Below, one piece after another: positions 1 through 9,877 of a stretch of 64,000 nucleotides of DNA. Each line of letters begins with the position of its first letter. The stretch's first letter is position 1. The position numbers and the translations under genes are program-made. This DNA comes from Rallus limicola (Eukaryota > Chordata > Aves > Gruiformes > Rallidae). Location of the stretch: the NCBI GenBank assembly GCA_022605955.1, contig JAKCOZ010000224.1:62001-126000 (forward strand), written 5' to 3'. The notes under the pieces were generated by a model. That model was not told where the DNA came from. It saw only the letters and a program-made list of their open reading frames with translations, and made no database searches.

Positions 1-31
1 GCTCGTGTGTCCTGTTAGGAGGTTTCAGACA

Positions 32-54
32 AGCTATGCCTTTCAGGCCTAGCT
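32..54. other. Imperfect 23-bp dyad, one per monomer
   Basis: Reference copy of an inverted repeat found in essentially every monomer. The arms are AGCTA (32-36) with TAGCT (50-54) and GCCT (38-41) with AGGC (45-48), the loop is TTC (42-44), and there is one mismatched pair (T37 and C49). It could extrude as a short hairpin or serve as a two-fold symmetric protein site; neither function is shown by the sequence. Confidence 0.85.
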
Positions 55-233
55 TCTTTACTTTGGGAGTTATTGCTGGACGTTTAGCATGTTTTGAACT
101 GCAGTCTGCTAGGGCCGAGAAAAGCATCGTAGGAGGTTCCAGGCATGTTCCCTCTTTCCAGGCAAAGGAAAAGGCCTAGAGCCAAAGTGACAGGGTCTGC
201 TCGTGTGTCCTTTTAGGAGGTTTCAGACAAGCT
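36..233 (+). repeat. Reference 198-bp satellite monomer
   Basis: One full unit as a phase reference, starting at ATGCCTTTCAGG; the next unit begins at 234. In order it holds the right half of a 23-bp dyad, an ACTTTGGGAGTT segment, a CTGCAG site, the GGGCCGAGAAAAGCAC segment, two purine/pyrimidine-biased segments related to each other, and GTCTGCTCGTGTGTCC. My hand count of the consensus gives 100 G+C in 198 bp and about five CpG sites. I do not recognise it as a named satellite, SINE or rRNA/tRNA fragment. The phase is arbitrary, chosen for convenience and not as a start codon. This copy carries two of the rarer variants: CATCGTAGG near 125 and a stop-creating GGCCTAG at 173. Confidence 0.95.
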
Positions 234-3200
234 ATGCCTTTCAGGCCTAGCTTCTTTACTTTGGGAGTTATTGCTGGACGTTTAGCATGTTTTGAACTGC
301 AGTCTGCTAGGGCCGAGAAAAGCACCGTAGGAGGTTCCAGGCATGTTCCCTCTTTCCAGGCAAAGGAAAAGGCTGAGAGCCAAAGTGACAGGGTCTGCTC
401 GTGTGTCCTGTTAGGAGGTTTCAGACAAGCTATGCCTTTCAGGCCTAGCTTCTTTACTTTGGGAGTTATTGCTGGACGTTTAGCATGTTTTGAACTGCAG
501 TCTGCTAGGGCCGAGAAAAGCACCGTAGGAGGTTCCAGGCATGTTCCCTCTTTCCAGGCAAAGGAAAAGGCTGAGAGCCAAAGTGACAGGGTCTGCTCGT
601 GTGTCCTGTTAGGAGGTTTCAGACAAGCTATGCCTTTCAGGCCTAGCTTCTTTACTTTGGGAGTTATTGCTGGACGTTTAGCATGTTTTGAACTGCAGTC
701 TGCTAGGGCCGAGAAAAGCACCGTAGGAGGTTCCAGGCATGTTCCCTCTTTCCAGGCAAAGGAAAAGGCTGAGAGCCAAAGCGACAGGGTCTGCTCGTGT
801 GTCCTGTTAGGAGGTTTCAGACAAGCTATGCCTTTCAGGCCTAGCTTCTTTACTTTGGGAGTTATTGCTGGACGTTTAGCATGTTTTGAACTGCAGTCTG
901 CTAGGGCCGAGAAAAGCACCGTAGGAGGTTCCAGGCATGTTCCCTCTTTCCAGGCAAAGGAAAAGGCTGAGAGCCAAAGTGACAGGGTCTGCTCGTGTGT
1001 CCTGTTAGGAGGTTTCAGACAAGCTATGCCTTTCAGGCCTAGCTTCTTTACTTTGGGAGTTATTGCTGGACGTTTAGCATGTTTTGAACTGCAGTCTGCT
1101 AGGGCCGAGAAAAGCACCGTAGGAGGTTCCAGGCATGTTCCCTCTTTCCAGGCAAAGGAAAAGGCTGAGAGCCAAAGTGACAGGGTCTGCTCGTGTGTCC
1201 TGTTAGGAGGTTTCAGACAAGCTATGCCTTTCAGGCCTAGCTTCTTTACTTTGGGAGTTATTGCTGGACGTTTAGCATGTTTTGAACTGCAGTCTGCTAG
1301 GGCCGAGAAAAGCACCGTAGGAGGTTCCAGGCATGTTCCCTCTTTCCAGGCAAAGGAAAAGGCTGAGAGCCAAAGCGACAGGGTCTGCTCGTGTGTCCTG
1401 TTAGGAGGTTTCAGACAAGCTATGCCTTTCAGGCCTAGCTTCTTTACTTTGGGAGTTATTGCTGGACGTTTAGCATGTTTTGAACTGCAATCTGCTAGGG
1501 CCGAGAAAAGCACCGTAGGAGGTTCCAGGCATGTTCCCTCTTTCCAGGCAAAGGAAAAGGCTGAGAGCCAAAGCGACAGGGTCTGCTCGTGTGTCCTGTT
1601 AGGAGGTTTCAGACAAGCTATGCCTTTCAGGCCTAGCTTCTTTACTTTGGGAGTTATTGCTGGACGTTTAGCATGTTTTGAACTGCAGTCTGCTAGGGCC
1701 GAGAAAAGCACCGTAGGAGGTTCCAGGCATGTTCCCTCTTTCCAGGCAAAGGAAAAGGCTGAGAGCCAAAGTGACAGGGTCTGCTCGTGTGTCCTGTTAG
1801 GAGGTTTCAGACAAGCTATGCCTTTCAGGCCTAGCTTCTTTACTTTGGGAGTTATTGCTGGACGTTTAGCATGTTTTGAACTGCAGTCTGCTAGGGCCGA
1901 GAAAAGCACCGTAGGAGGTTCCAGGCATGTTCCCTCTTTCCAGGCAAAGGAAAAGGCTGAGAGCCAAAGTGACAGGGTCTGCTTGTGTGTCCTCTTAGGA
2001 GGTTTCAGACAAGCTATGCCTTTCAGGCCTAGCTTCTCTACTTTGGGAGTTATTGCTGGACGTTTAGCATGTTTTGAACTGCAGTCCGCTAGGGCCGAGA
2101 AAAGCACCGTAGGAGGTTCCAGGCATGTTCCCTCTTTCCAGGCAAAGGAAAAGGCTGAGAGCCAAAGTGACAGGGTCTTCTCGTTTGTCCTCTTAGGAGG
2201 TTTCAGACAAGCTATGCCTTTCAGGCCTAGCTTCTTTACTTTGGGAGTTATTGCTGGACGTTTAGCATGTTTTGAACTGCAGTCTGCTAGGGCCGAGAAA
2301 AGCACCGTAGGAGGTTCCAGGCATGTTCCCTCTTTCCAGGCAAAGGAAAAGGCTGAGAGCCAAAGTGACAGGGTCTGCTCGTGTGTCCTGTTAGGAGGTT
2401 TCAGACAAGCTATGCCTTTCAGGCCTAGCTTCTTTACTTTGGGAGTTATTGCTGGACGTTTAGCATGTTTTGAACTGCAGTCTGCTAGGGCCGAGAAAAG
2501 CACCGTAGGAGGTTCCAGGCATGTTCCCTCTTTCCAGGCAAAGGAAAAGGCTGAGAGCCAAAGTGACAGGGTCTGCTCGTCTGTCCTCTTAGGAGGTTTC
2601 AGACAAGCTATGCCTTTCAGGCCTAGCTTCTTTACTTTGGGAGTTATTGCTGGACGTTTAGCATGTTTTGAACTGCAGTCTGCTAGGGCCGAGAAAAGCA
2701 CCGTAGGAGGTTCCAGGCATGTTCCCTCTTTCCAGGCAAAGGAAAAGGCTGAGAGCCAAAGTGACAGGGTCTGCTCGTCTGTCCTCTTAGGAGGTTTCAG
2801 ACAAGCTATGCCTTTCAGGCCTAGCTTCTTTACTTTGGGAGTTATTGCTGGACGTTTAGCATGTTTTGAACTGCAGTCTGCTAGGGCCGAGAAAAGCACC
2901 GTAGGAAGTTCCAGGCATGTTCCCTCTTTCCAGGCAAAGGAAAAGGCTGAGAGCCAAAGCGACAGGGTCTGCTCGTGTGTCCTGTTAGGAGGTTTCAGAC
3001 AAGCTATGCCTTTCAGGCCTAGCTTCTTTACTTTGGGTGTTATTGCTGGACGTTTAGCATGTTTTGAACTGCAGTCTGCTAGGGCCGAGAAAAGCACCGT
3101 AGGAGGTTCCAGGCATGTTCCCTCTTTCCAGGCAAAGGAAAAGGCTGAGAGCCAAAGTGACAGGGTCTGCTCGTGTGTCCTGTTAGGAGGTTTCAGACAA

Positions 3201-4158
3201 GCTATGCCTTTCAGGCCTAGCTTCTTTACTTTGGGAGTTATTGCTGGACGTTTAGCATGTTTTGAACTGCAGTCTGCTAGGGCCGAGAAAAGCACCGTAG
3301 GAGGTTCCAGGCATATTCCCTCTTTCCAGGCAAAGGAAAAGGCTGAGAGCCAAAGCGACAGGGTCTGCTCGTGTGTCCTGTTAGGAGGTTTCAGACAAGC
3401 AATGCCTTTCAGGCCTAGCTTCTTTACTTTGGGAGTTATTGCTGGACGTTTAGCATGTTTTGAACTGCAGTCTGCTAGGGCCGAGAAAAGCACCGTTGGA
3501 AGTTCCAGGCATGTTCCCTCTTTCCAGGCAAAGGAAAAGGCTGAGAGCCAAAGCGACAGGGTCTGCTCGTGTGTCCTGTTAGGAGGTTTCAGACAAGCTA
3601 TGCCTTTCAGGCCTAGCTTCTTTACTTTGGGAGTTATTGCTGGACGTTTAGCATGTTTTGAACTGCAGTCTGCTAGGGCCGAGAAAAGCACCGTAGGAGG
3701 TTCCAGGCATGTTCCCTCTTTCCAGGCAAAGGAAAAGGCTGAGAGCCAAAGCGACAGGGTCTGCTCGTGTGTCCTGTTAGGAGGTTTCAGACAAGCTATG
3801 CCTTTCAGGCCTAGCTTCTTTACTTTGGGAGTTATTGCTGGACGTTTAGCATGTTTTGAACTGCAGTCTGCTAGGGCCGAGAAAAGCACCGTAGGAGGTT
3901 CCAGGCATGTTCCCTCTTTCCAGGCAAAGGAAAAGGCTGAGAGCCAAAGTGACAGGGTCTGCTTGTGTGTCCGCTTAGGAGGTTTCAGACAAGCTATGCC
4001 TTTCAGGCCTAGCTTCTTTACTTTGGGAGTTATTGCTGGACGTTTAGCATGTTTTGAACTGCAGTCTGCTAGGGCCGAGAAAAGCACCGTAGGAGGTTCC
4101 AGGCATGTTCCCTCTTTCCAGGCAAAGGAAAAGGCTGAGAGCCAAAGTGACAGGGTCT

Positions 4159-6508
4159 GCTCGTGTGTCCTGTTAGGAGGTTTCAGACAAGCTATGCCTT
4201 TCAGGCCTAGCTTCTTTACTTTGGGAGTTATTGCTGGACGTTTAGCATGTTTTGAACTGCAGTCTGCTAGGGCCGAGAAAAGCATCGTAGGAGGTTCCAG
4301 GCATGTTCCCTCTTTCCAGGCAAAGGAAAAGGCCTAGAGCCAAAGTGACAGGGTCTGCTCGTGTGTCCTTTTAGGAGGTTTCAGACAAGCTATGCCTTTC
4401 AGGCCTAGCTTCTTTACTTTGGGAGTTATTGCTGGACGTTTAGCATGTTTTGAACTGCAGTCTGCTAGGGCCGAGAAAAGCACCGTAGGAGGTTCCAGGC
4501 ATGTTCCCTCTTTCCAGGCAAAGGAAAAGGCTGAGAGCCAAAGTGACAGGGTCTGCTCGTGTGTCCTGTTAGGAGGTTTCAGACAAGCTATGCCTTTCAG
4601 GCCTAGCTTCTTTACTTTGGGAGTTATTGCTGGACGTTTAGCATGTTTTGAACTGCAGTCTGCTAGGGCCGAGAAAAGCACCGTAGGAGGTTCCAGGCAT
4701 GTTCCCTCTTTCCAGGCAAAGGAAAAGGCTGAGAGCCAAAGTGACAGGGTCTGCTCGTGTGTCCTGTTAGGAGGTTTCAGACAAGCTATGCCTTTCAGGC
4801 CTAGCTTCTTTACTTTGGGAGTTATTGCTGGACGTTTAGCATGTTTTGAACTGCAGTCTGCTAGGGCCGAGAAAAGCACCGTAGGAGGTTCCAGGCATGT
4901 TCCCTCTTTCCAGGCAAAGGAAAAGGCTGAGAGCCAAAGCGACAGGGTCTGCTCGTGTGTCCTGTTAGGAGGTTTCAGACAAGCTATGCCTTTCAGGCCT
5001 AGCTTCTTTACTTTGGGAGTTATTGCTGGACGTTTAGCATGTTTTGAACTGCAGTCTGCTAGGGCCGAGAAAAGCACCGTAGGAGGTTCCAGGCATGTTC
5101 CCTCTTTCCAGGCAAAGGAAAAGGCTGAGAGCCAAAGTGACAGGGTCTGCTCGTGTGTCCTGTTAGGAGGTTTCAGACAAGCTATGCCTTTCAGGCCTAG
5201 CTTCTTTACTTTGGGAGTTATTGCTGGACGTTTAGCATGTTTTGAACTGCAGTCTGCTAGGGCCGAGAAAAGCACCGTAGGAGGTTCCAGGCATGTTCCC
5301 TCTTTCCAGGCAAAGGAAAAGGCTGAGAGCCAAAGTGACAGGGTCTGCTCGTGTGTCCTGTTAGGAGGTTTCAGACAAGCTATGCCTTTCAGGCCTAGCT
5401 TCTTTACTTTGGGAGTTATTGCTGGACGTTTAGCATGTTTTGAACTGCAGTCTGCTAGGGCCGAGAAAAGCACCGTAGGAGGTTCCAGGCATGTTCCCTC
5501 TTTCCAGGCAAAGGAAAAGGCTGAGAGCCAAAGCGACAGGGTCTGCTCGTGTGTCCTGTTAGGAGGTTTCAGACAAGCTATGCCTTTCAGGCCTAGCTTC
5601 TTTACTTTGGGAGTTATTGCTGGACGTTTAGCATGTTTTGAACTGCAATCTGCTAGGGCCGAGAAAAGCACCGTAGGAGGTTCCAGGCATGTTCCCTCTT
5701 TCCAGGCAAAGGAAAAGGCTGAGAGCCAAAGCGACAGGGTCTGCTCGTGTGTCCTGTTAGGAGGTTTCAGACAAGCTATGCCTTTCAGGCCTAGCTTCTT
5801 TACTTTGGGAGTTATTGCTGGACGTTTAGCATGTTTTGAACTGCAGTCTGCTAGGGCCGAGAAAAGCACCGTAGGAGGTTCCAGGCATGTTCCCTCTTTC
5901 CAGGCAAAGGAAAAGGCTGAGAGCCAAAGTGACAGGGTCTGCTCGTGTGTCCTGTTAGGAGGTTTCAGACAAGCTATGCCTTTCAGGCCTAGCTTCTTTA
6001 CTTTGGGAGTTATTGCTGGACGTTTAGCATGTTTTGAACTGCAGTCTGCTAGGGCCGAGAAAAGCACCGTAGGAGGTTCCAGGCATGTTCCCTCTTTCCA
6101 GGCAAAGGAAAAGGCTGAGAGCCAAAGTGACAGGGTCTGCTTGTGTGTCCTCTTAGGAGGTTTCAGACAAGCTATGCCTTTCAGGCCTAGCTTCTCTACT
6201 TTGGGAGTTATTGCTGGACGTTTAGCATGTTTTGAACTGCAGTCCGCTAGGGCCGAGAAAAGCACCGTAGGAGGTTCCAGGCATGTTCCCTCTTTCCAGG
6301 CAAAGGAAAAGGCTGAGAGCCAAAGTGACAGGGTCTTCTCGTGTGTCCTCTTAGGAGGTTTCAGACAAGCTATGCCTTTCAGGCCTAGCTTCTTTACTTT
6401 GGGAGTTATTGCTGGACGTTTAGCATGTTTTGAACTGCAGTCTGCTAGGGCCGAGAAAAGCACCGTAGGAGGTTCGAGGCATGTTCCCTCTTTCCAGGCA
6501 AAGGAAAA
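4159..6508 (+). repeat. Left-arm 21-monomer HOR, copy 2
   Basis: Second copy of the block at 1-2350, offset 4158 bp. It ends close to the inversion junction. One clear difference is in the CTTCTCG monomer: copy 1 has CTTCTCGTTTG (2177) and copy 2 CTTCTCGTGTG (6335). The right boundary is approximate because it is set only by the last shared variants. Confidence 0.8.
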
Positions 6509-6639
6509 GGCCTAGAGCCAAAGTGACAGGGTCTGCTCGTGTGTCCTGTTAGGAGGTTTCAGACAAGCTATGCCTTTCAGGCCTAGCTTCTTTACTTTGG
6601 GAGTTATTGCTGGACGTTTAGCATGTTTTGAACTGCAGT

Positions 6640-6730
6640 CTGCTAGGGCCGAGAAAAGCACCCTAGGAGCCTGGAAAGAGGGAACATGCCTGGAACCTCC
6701 TACGGTGCTTTTCTCGGCCCTAGCAGACTG
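6640..6730. other. Inversion junction between opposed satellite arms
   Basis: The + orientation repeat is readable up to 6669 (GCACCCTAGGAG) and the inverted repeat from 6669/6670 (CCTGGAAAGAGG). The left arm pairs with the right arm from 6697 (CTCCTACGGTGC) outward, leaving an unpaired 27-nt spacer at 6670-6696. Near the centre there is one mismatch: C at 6663, where the consensus has G. It creates CCTAGG at 6662-6667. Only one base (G at 6669) can be assigned to both sides, so the join looks like a blunt or minimal-homology join. Rare variants on the two sides do not mirror each other, so this is not a fresh fold-back duplication; it joins two sub-arrays that had already diverged. An assembly or library chimera is possible but cannot be judged from sequence alone. 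Confidence 0.9.
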
Positions 6731-6783
6731 CAGTTCAAAACATGCTAAACGTCCAGCAATAACTCCCAAAGTAAAGAAGCTAG

Positions 6784-6903
6784 GCCTGAAAGGCATAGCT
6801 TGTCTGAAACCTCCTAACAGGACACACGAGCAGACCCTGTCACTTTGGCTCTCAGCCTTTTCCTTTGCCTGGAAAGAGGGAACATGCCTGGAACCTCCTA
6901 CGG
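6784..6903 (-). repeat. Ancient internal duplication within the monomer
   Basis: Two stretches of one monomer resemble each other: 6784-6821 (38 bp) and 6867-6903 (37 bp). Each begins GCCTG(G)AAAG, has a second GYCTGRAACCTCCTA element 18 or 19 bp further on, and ends in a GG. The last 16 bp before the shared CCTCCTA end agree at 14 positions. The offset is 83-84 bp. This suggests the 198-bp unit grew from a shorter ancestral element by partial duplication. The similarity is short, so the evidence is moderate. Confidence 0.55.
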
Positions 6904-9877
6904 TGCTTTTCTCGGCCCTAGCAGACTGCAGTTCAAAACATGCTAAACGTCCAGCAATAACTCCCAAAGTAAAGAAGCTAGGCCTGAAAGGCATAGCTTG
7001 TCTGAAACCTCCTAACAGGACACACGAGCAGACCCTTTCACTTTGGCTCTCAGCCTTTTCCTTTGCCTGGAAAGAGGGAACATGCCTGGAACCTCCTATG
7101 GTGCTTTTCTCGGCCCTAGCAGACTGCAGTTCAAAACATGCTAAACGTCCAGCAATAACTCCCAAAGTAAAGAAGCTAGGCCTGAAAGGCATAGCTTGTC
7201 ATAAACCTCCTAACAGGACACACGAGCAGACCCTGTCACTTTGGCTCTCAGCCTTTTCGTTTGCCTGGAAAGAGGGAACATGCCTGGAACCTCCTACGGT
7301 GCTTTTCTCGGCCCTAGCAGACTGCAGTTCAAAACATGCTAAACGTCCAGCAATAACTCCCAAAGTAAAGAAGCTAGGCCTGAAAGGCATAGCTTGTCTG
7401 AAACCTCCTAACAGGACACACGAGCAGACCCTGTCGCTTTGGCTCTCAGCCTTTTCCTTTGCCTGGAAAGAGGGAACATGCCTGGAACCTCCTACGGTGC
7501 TTTTCTCGGCCCTAGCAGACTGCAGTTCAAAACATGCTAAACGTCCAGCAATAACTCCCAAAGTAAAGAAGCTAGGCCTGAAAGGCATAGCTTGTCTGAA
7601 ACCTCCTAACAGGACACACGAGCAGACCCTATCACTTTGGCTCTCAGCCTTTTCCTTTGCCTGGAAAGAGGGAACATGCCTGGAACCTCCTACGGTGCTT
7701 TTCTCGGCCCTAGCAGACTGCAGTTCAAAACATGCTAAACGTCCAGCAATAACTCCCAAAGTAAAGAAGCGAGGCCTGAAAGGCATAGCTTGTCTGAAAC
7801 CTCCTAACAGGACACACGAGCAGACCCTGTCACTTTGGCTCTCAGCCTTTTCCTTTGCCTGGAAAGAGGGAACATGCCTGGAACCTCCTACGGTACTTTT
7901 CTCGGCCCTAGCAGACTGCAGTTCAAAACATGCTAAACGTCCAGCAATAACTCCCAAAGTAAAGAAGCTAGGCCTGAAAGGCATAGCTTGTCTGAAACCT
8001 CTTAACAGGACACACGAGCAGACCCTGTCACTTTGGCTCTCAGCCTTTTCCTTTGCCTGGAAAGAGGGAACATGCCTGGAACCTCCTACGGTGCTTTTCT
8101 CGGCCCTAGCAGACTGCAGTTCAAAACATGCTAAACGTCCAGCAATAACTCCCAAAGTAAAGAAGCTAGGCCTGAAAGGCATAGCTTGTCTGAAACCTCC
8201 TAACAGGACACACGAGCAGACCCTGTCACTTTGGCTCTCAGCCTTTTCCTTTGCCTGGAAAGAGGGAACATGCCTGGAACCTCCTACGGTGCTTTTCTCG
8301 GCCCTAGCAGACTGCAGTTCAAAACATCCTAAACGTCCAGCAATAACTCCCAAAGTAAAGAAGCGAGGCCTGAAAGGCATAGCTTGTCTGAAACCTCCTA
8401 ACAGGACACACGAGCAGACCCTGTCACTTTGGCTCTCAGCCTTTTCCTTTGCCTGGAAAGAGGGAACATGCCTGGAACCTCCTACGGTGCTTTTCTCGGC
8501 CCTAGCAGACTGCAGTTCAAAACATGCTAAACGTCCAGCAATAACTCCCAAAGTAAAGAAGCTAGGCCTGAAAGGCATAGCTTGTCTGAAACCTCTTAAC
8601 AGGACACACGAGCAGACCCTGTCGCTTTGGCTCTCAGCCTTTTCCTTTGCCTGGAAAGAGGGAACATGCCTGGAACCTCCTACGGTGCTTTACTCGGCCC
8701 TAGCAGACTGCAGTTCAAAACATGCTAAACGTCCAGCAATAACTCCCAAAGTAAAGAAGCTAGGCCTTAAAGGCATAGCTTGTCTGAAACCTCCTAACAG
8801 GACACACGAGCAGACCCTGTCGCTTTGGCTCTCAGCCTTTTCCTTTGCCTGGAAAGAGGGAACATGCCTGGAACCTCCTACGGTGCTTTTCTCGGCCCTA
8901 GCAGACTGCAGTTCAAAACATGCTAAACGTCCAGCAATAACTCCCAAAGTAAAGAAGCTAGGCCTGAAAGGCATAGCTTGTCTGAAACCTCCTAACAGGA
9001 CACACGAGCAGACCCTATCACTTTGGCTCTCAGCCTTTTCCTTTGCCTGGAAAGAGGGAACATGCCTGGAACCTCCTACGGTGCTTTTCTCGGCCCTAGC
9101 AGACTGCAGTTCAAAACATGCTAAACGTCCAGCAATAACTCCCAAAGTAAAGAAGCTAGGCCTGAAAGGCATAGCTTGTCTGAAACCTCTTAACAGGACA
9201 CACGAGCAGACCCTGTCACTTTGGCTCTCAGCCTTTTCCTTTGCCTGGAAAGAGGGAACATGCCTGGAACCTCCTACGGTGCTTTTCTCGGCCCTAGCAG
9301 ACTGCAGTTCAAAACATGCTAAACGTCCAGCAATAACTCCCAAAGTAAAGAAGCTAGGCCTGAAAGGCATAGCTTGTCTGAAACCTCCTAACAGGACACA
9401 CGAGCAGACCCTGTCACTTTGGCTCTCAGCCTTTTCCTTTGCCTGGAAAGAGGGAACATGCCTGGAACCTCCTACGGTGCTTTTCTCGGCCCTAGCAGAC
9501 TGCAGTTCAAAACATCCTAAACGTCCAGCAATAACTCCCAAAGTAAAGAAGCGAGGCCTGAAAGGCATAGCTTGTCTGAAACCTCCTAACAGGACACACG
9601 AGCAGACCCTGTCACTTTGGCTCTCAGCCTTTTCCTTTGCCTGGAAAGAGGGAACATGCCTGGAACCTCCTACGGTGCTTTTCTCGGCCCTAGCAGACTG
9701 CAGTTCAAAACATGCTAAACGTCCAGCAATAACTCCCAAAGTAAAGAAGCTAGGCCTGAAAGGCATAGCTTGTCTGAAACCTCTTAACAGGACACACGAG
9801 CAGACCCTGTCGCTTTGGCTCTCAGCCTTTTCCTTTGCCTGGAAAGAGGGAACATGCCTGGAACCTCCTACGGTGCT

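Larger units (their letters stand above)
1..2350 (+). repeat. Left-arm 21-monomer HOR, copy 1
   Basis: Shares a run of rare variants with 4159-6508 at a constant offset of 4158 bp (21 x 198). Examples are CATCGTAGG (123 and 4281), GGCCTAGAG (173 and 4331), CTGCAATCTG (1482 and 5640 region), CTTGTGTGTCCTC (1983 and 6141) and the CTTCTCTAC change near 2032 and 6190. The match fades after about 2350: copy 2 has extra changes (GGTTCGAGG at 6472 and a stop-creating GGCCTAG at 6509). The left end lies outside the window, so the true unit may be longer. Confidence 0.85.
1..6669 (+). repeat. Left satellite sub-array, 198-bp monomers, + orientation
   Basis: About 33 head-to-tail copies of a 198-bp monomer. 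The landmark ATGCCTTTCAGG recurs at 36, 234, 432 and so on to 6570, exactly 33 x 198 bp apart, so this arm carries no net indel. Each unit contains a CTGCAG (PstI) and an AGGCCT (StuI) site, apart from point variants such as the CTGCAA changes near 1488 and 5646. This arm has its own variant set: GTCCTCTTAGG or GTCCTTTTAGG instead of GTCCTGTTAGG (near 205, 1990, 2188, 2584, 2782, 4364, 6148, 6346), CTTGTGTGTCC (1983, 6141) and CTTCTCG (2177, 6335). No promoter, intron or unique sequence interrupts it. It is open at the left edge of the window. The tandem-repeat call is certain; the genomic location (centromere, pericentromere, other heterochromatin) is inference. Confidence 0.98.

Noticed and set aside
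36..54. Rho-independent terminator from the per-monomer hairpin
   Set aside because: No T-run follows the stem, the element occurs in every monomer, and the context is eukaryotic satellite.
234..4337. Long + strand open frame of 66-residue repeats, and its - strand partner at 176-4285
   Set aside because: Frames are open on both strands over the same bases, begin at an arbitrary ATG inside the monomer, and end only at point variants. This is satellite DNA with a unit divisible by three, not a repeat protein gene.
6465..6485. GGTTCGAGGC as a B-box in one left-arm monomer
   Set aside because: A single point variant of GGTTCCAGGC in one copy, without an A-box at suitable spacing.
6640..6730. 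Terminal inverted repeat of a transposon or a fresh palindromic amplification
   Set aside because: There is no internal coding region, no target-site duplication, and the two arms differ in their rare variants, so the arms are not recent mirror copies.
6685..6760. SINE or tRNA-like origin: GTTCAAAAC matches the loose B-box pattern GWTCRANNC, and TAGCAGACTG partly fits an A-box
   Set aside because: The A-like match lies only about 13 bp upstream of the B-like match, far closer than in tRNA-derived promoters, and it lacks the final GG. No poly-A or simple-repeat tail or target duplication is seen.
6512..7192. Possible fusion protein on the - strand at the junction
   Set aside because: Same reason: it is the junction read from the other strand, with no promoter, domain or independent support.
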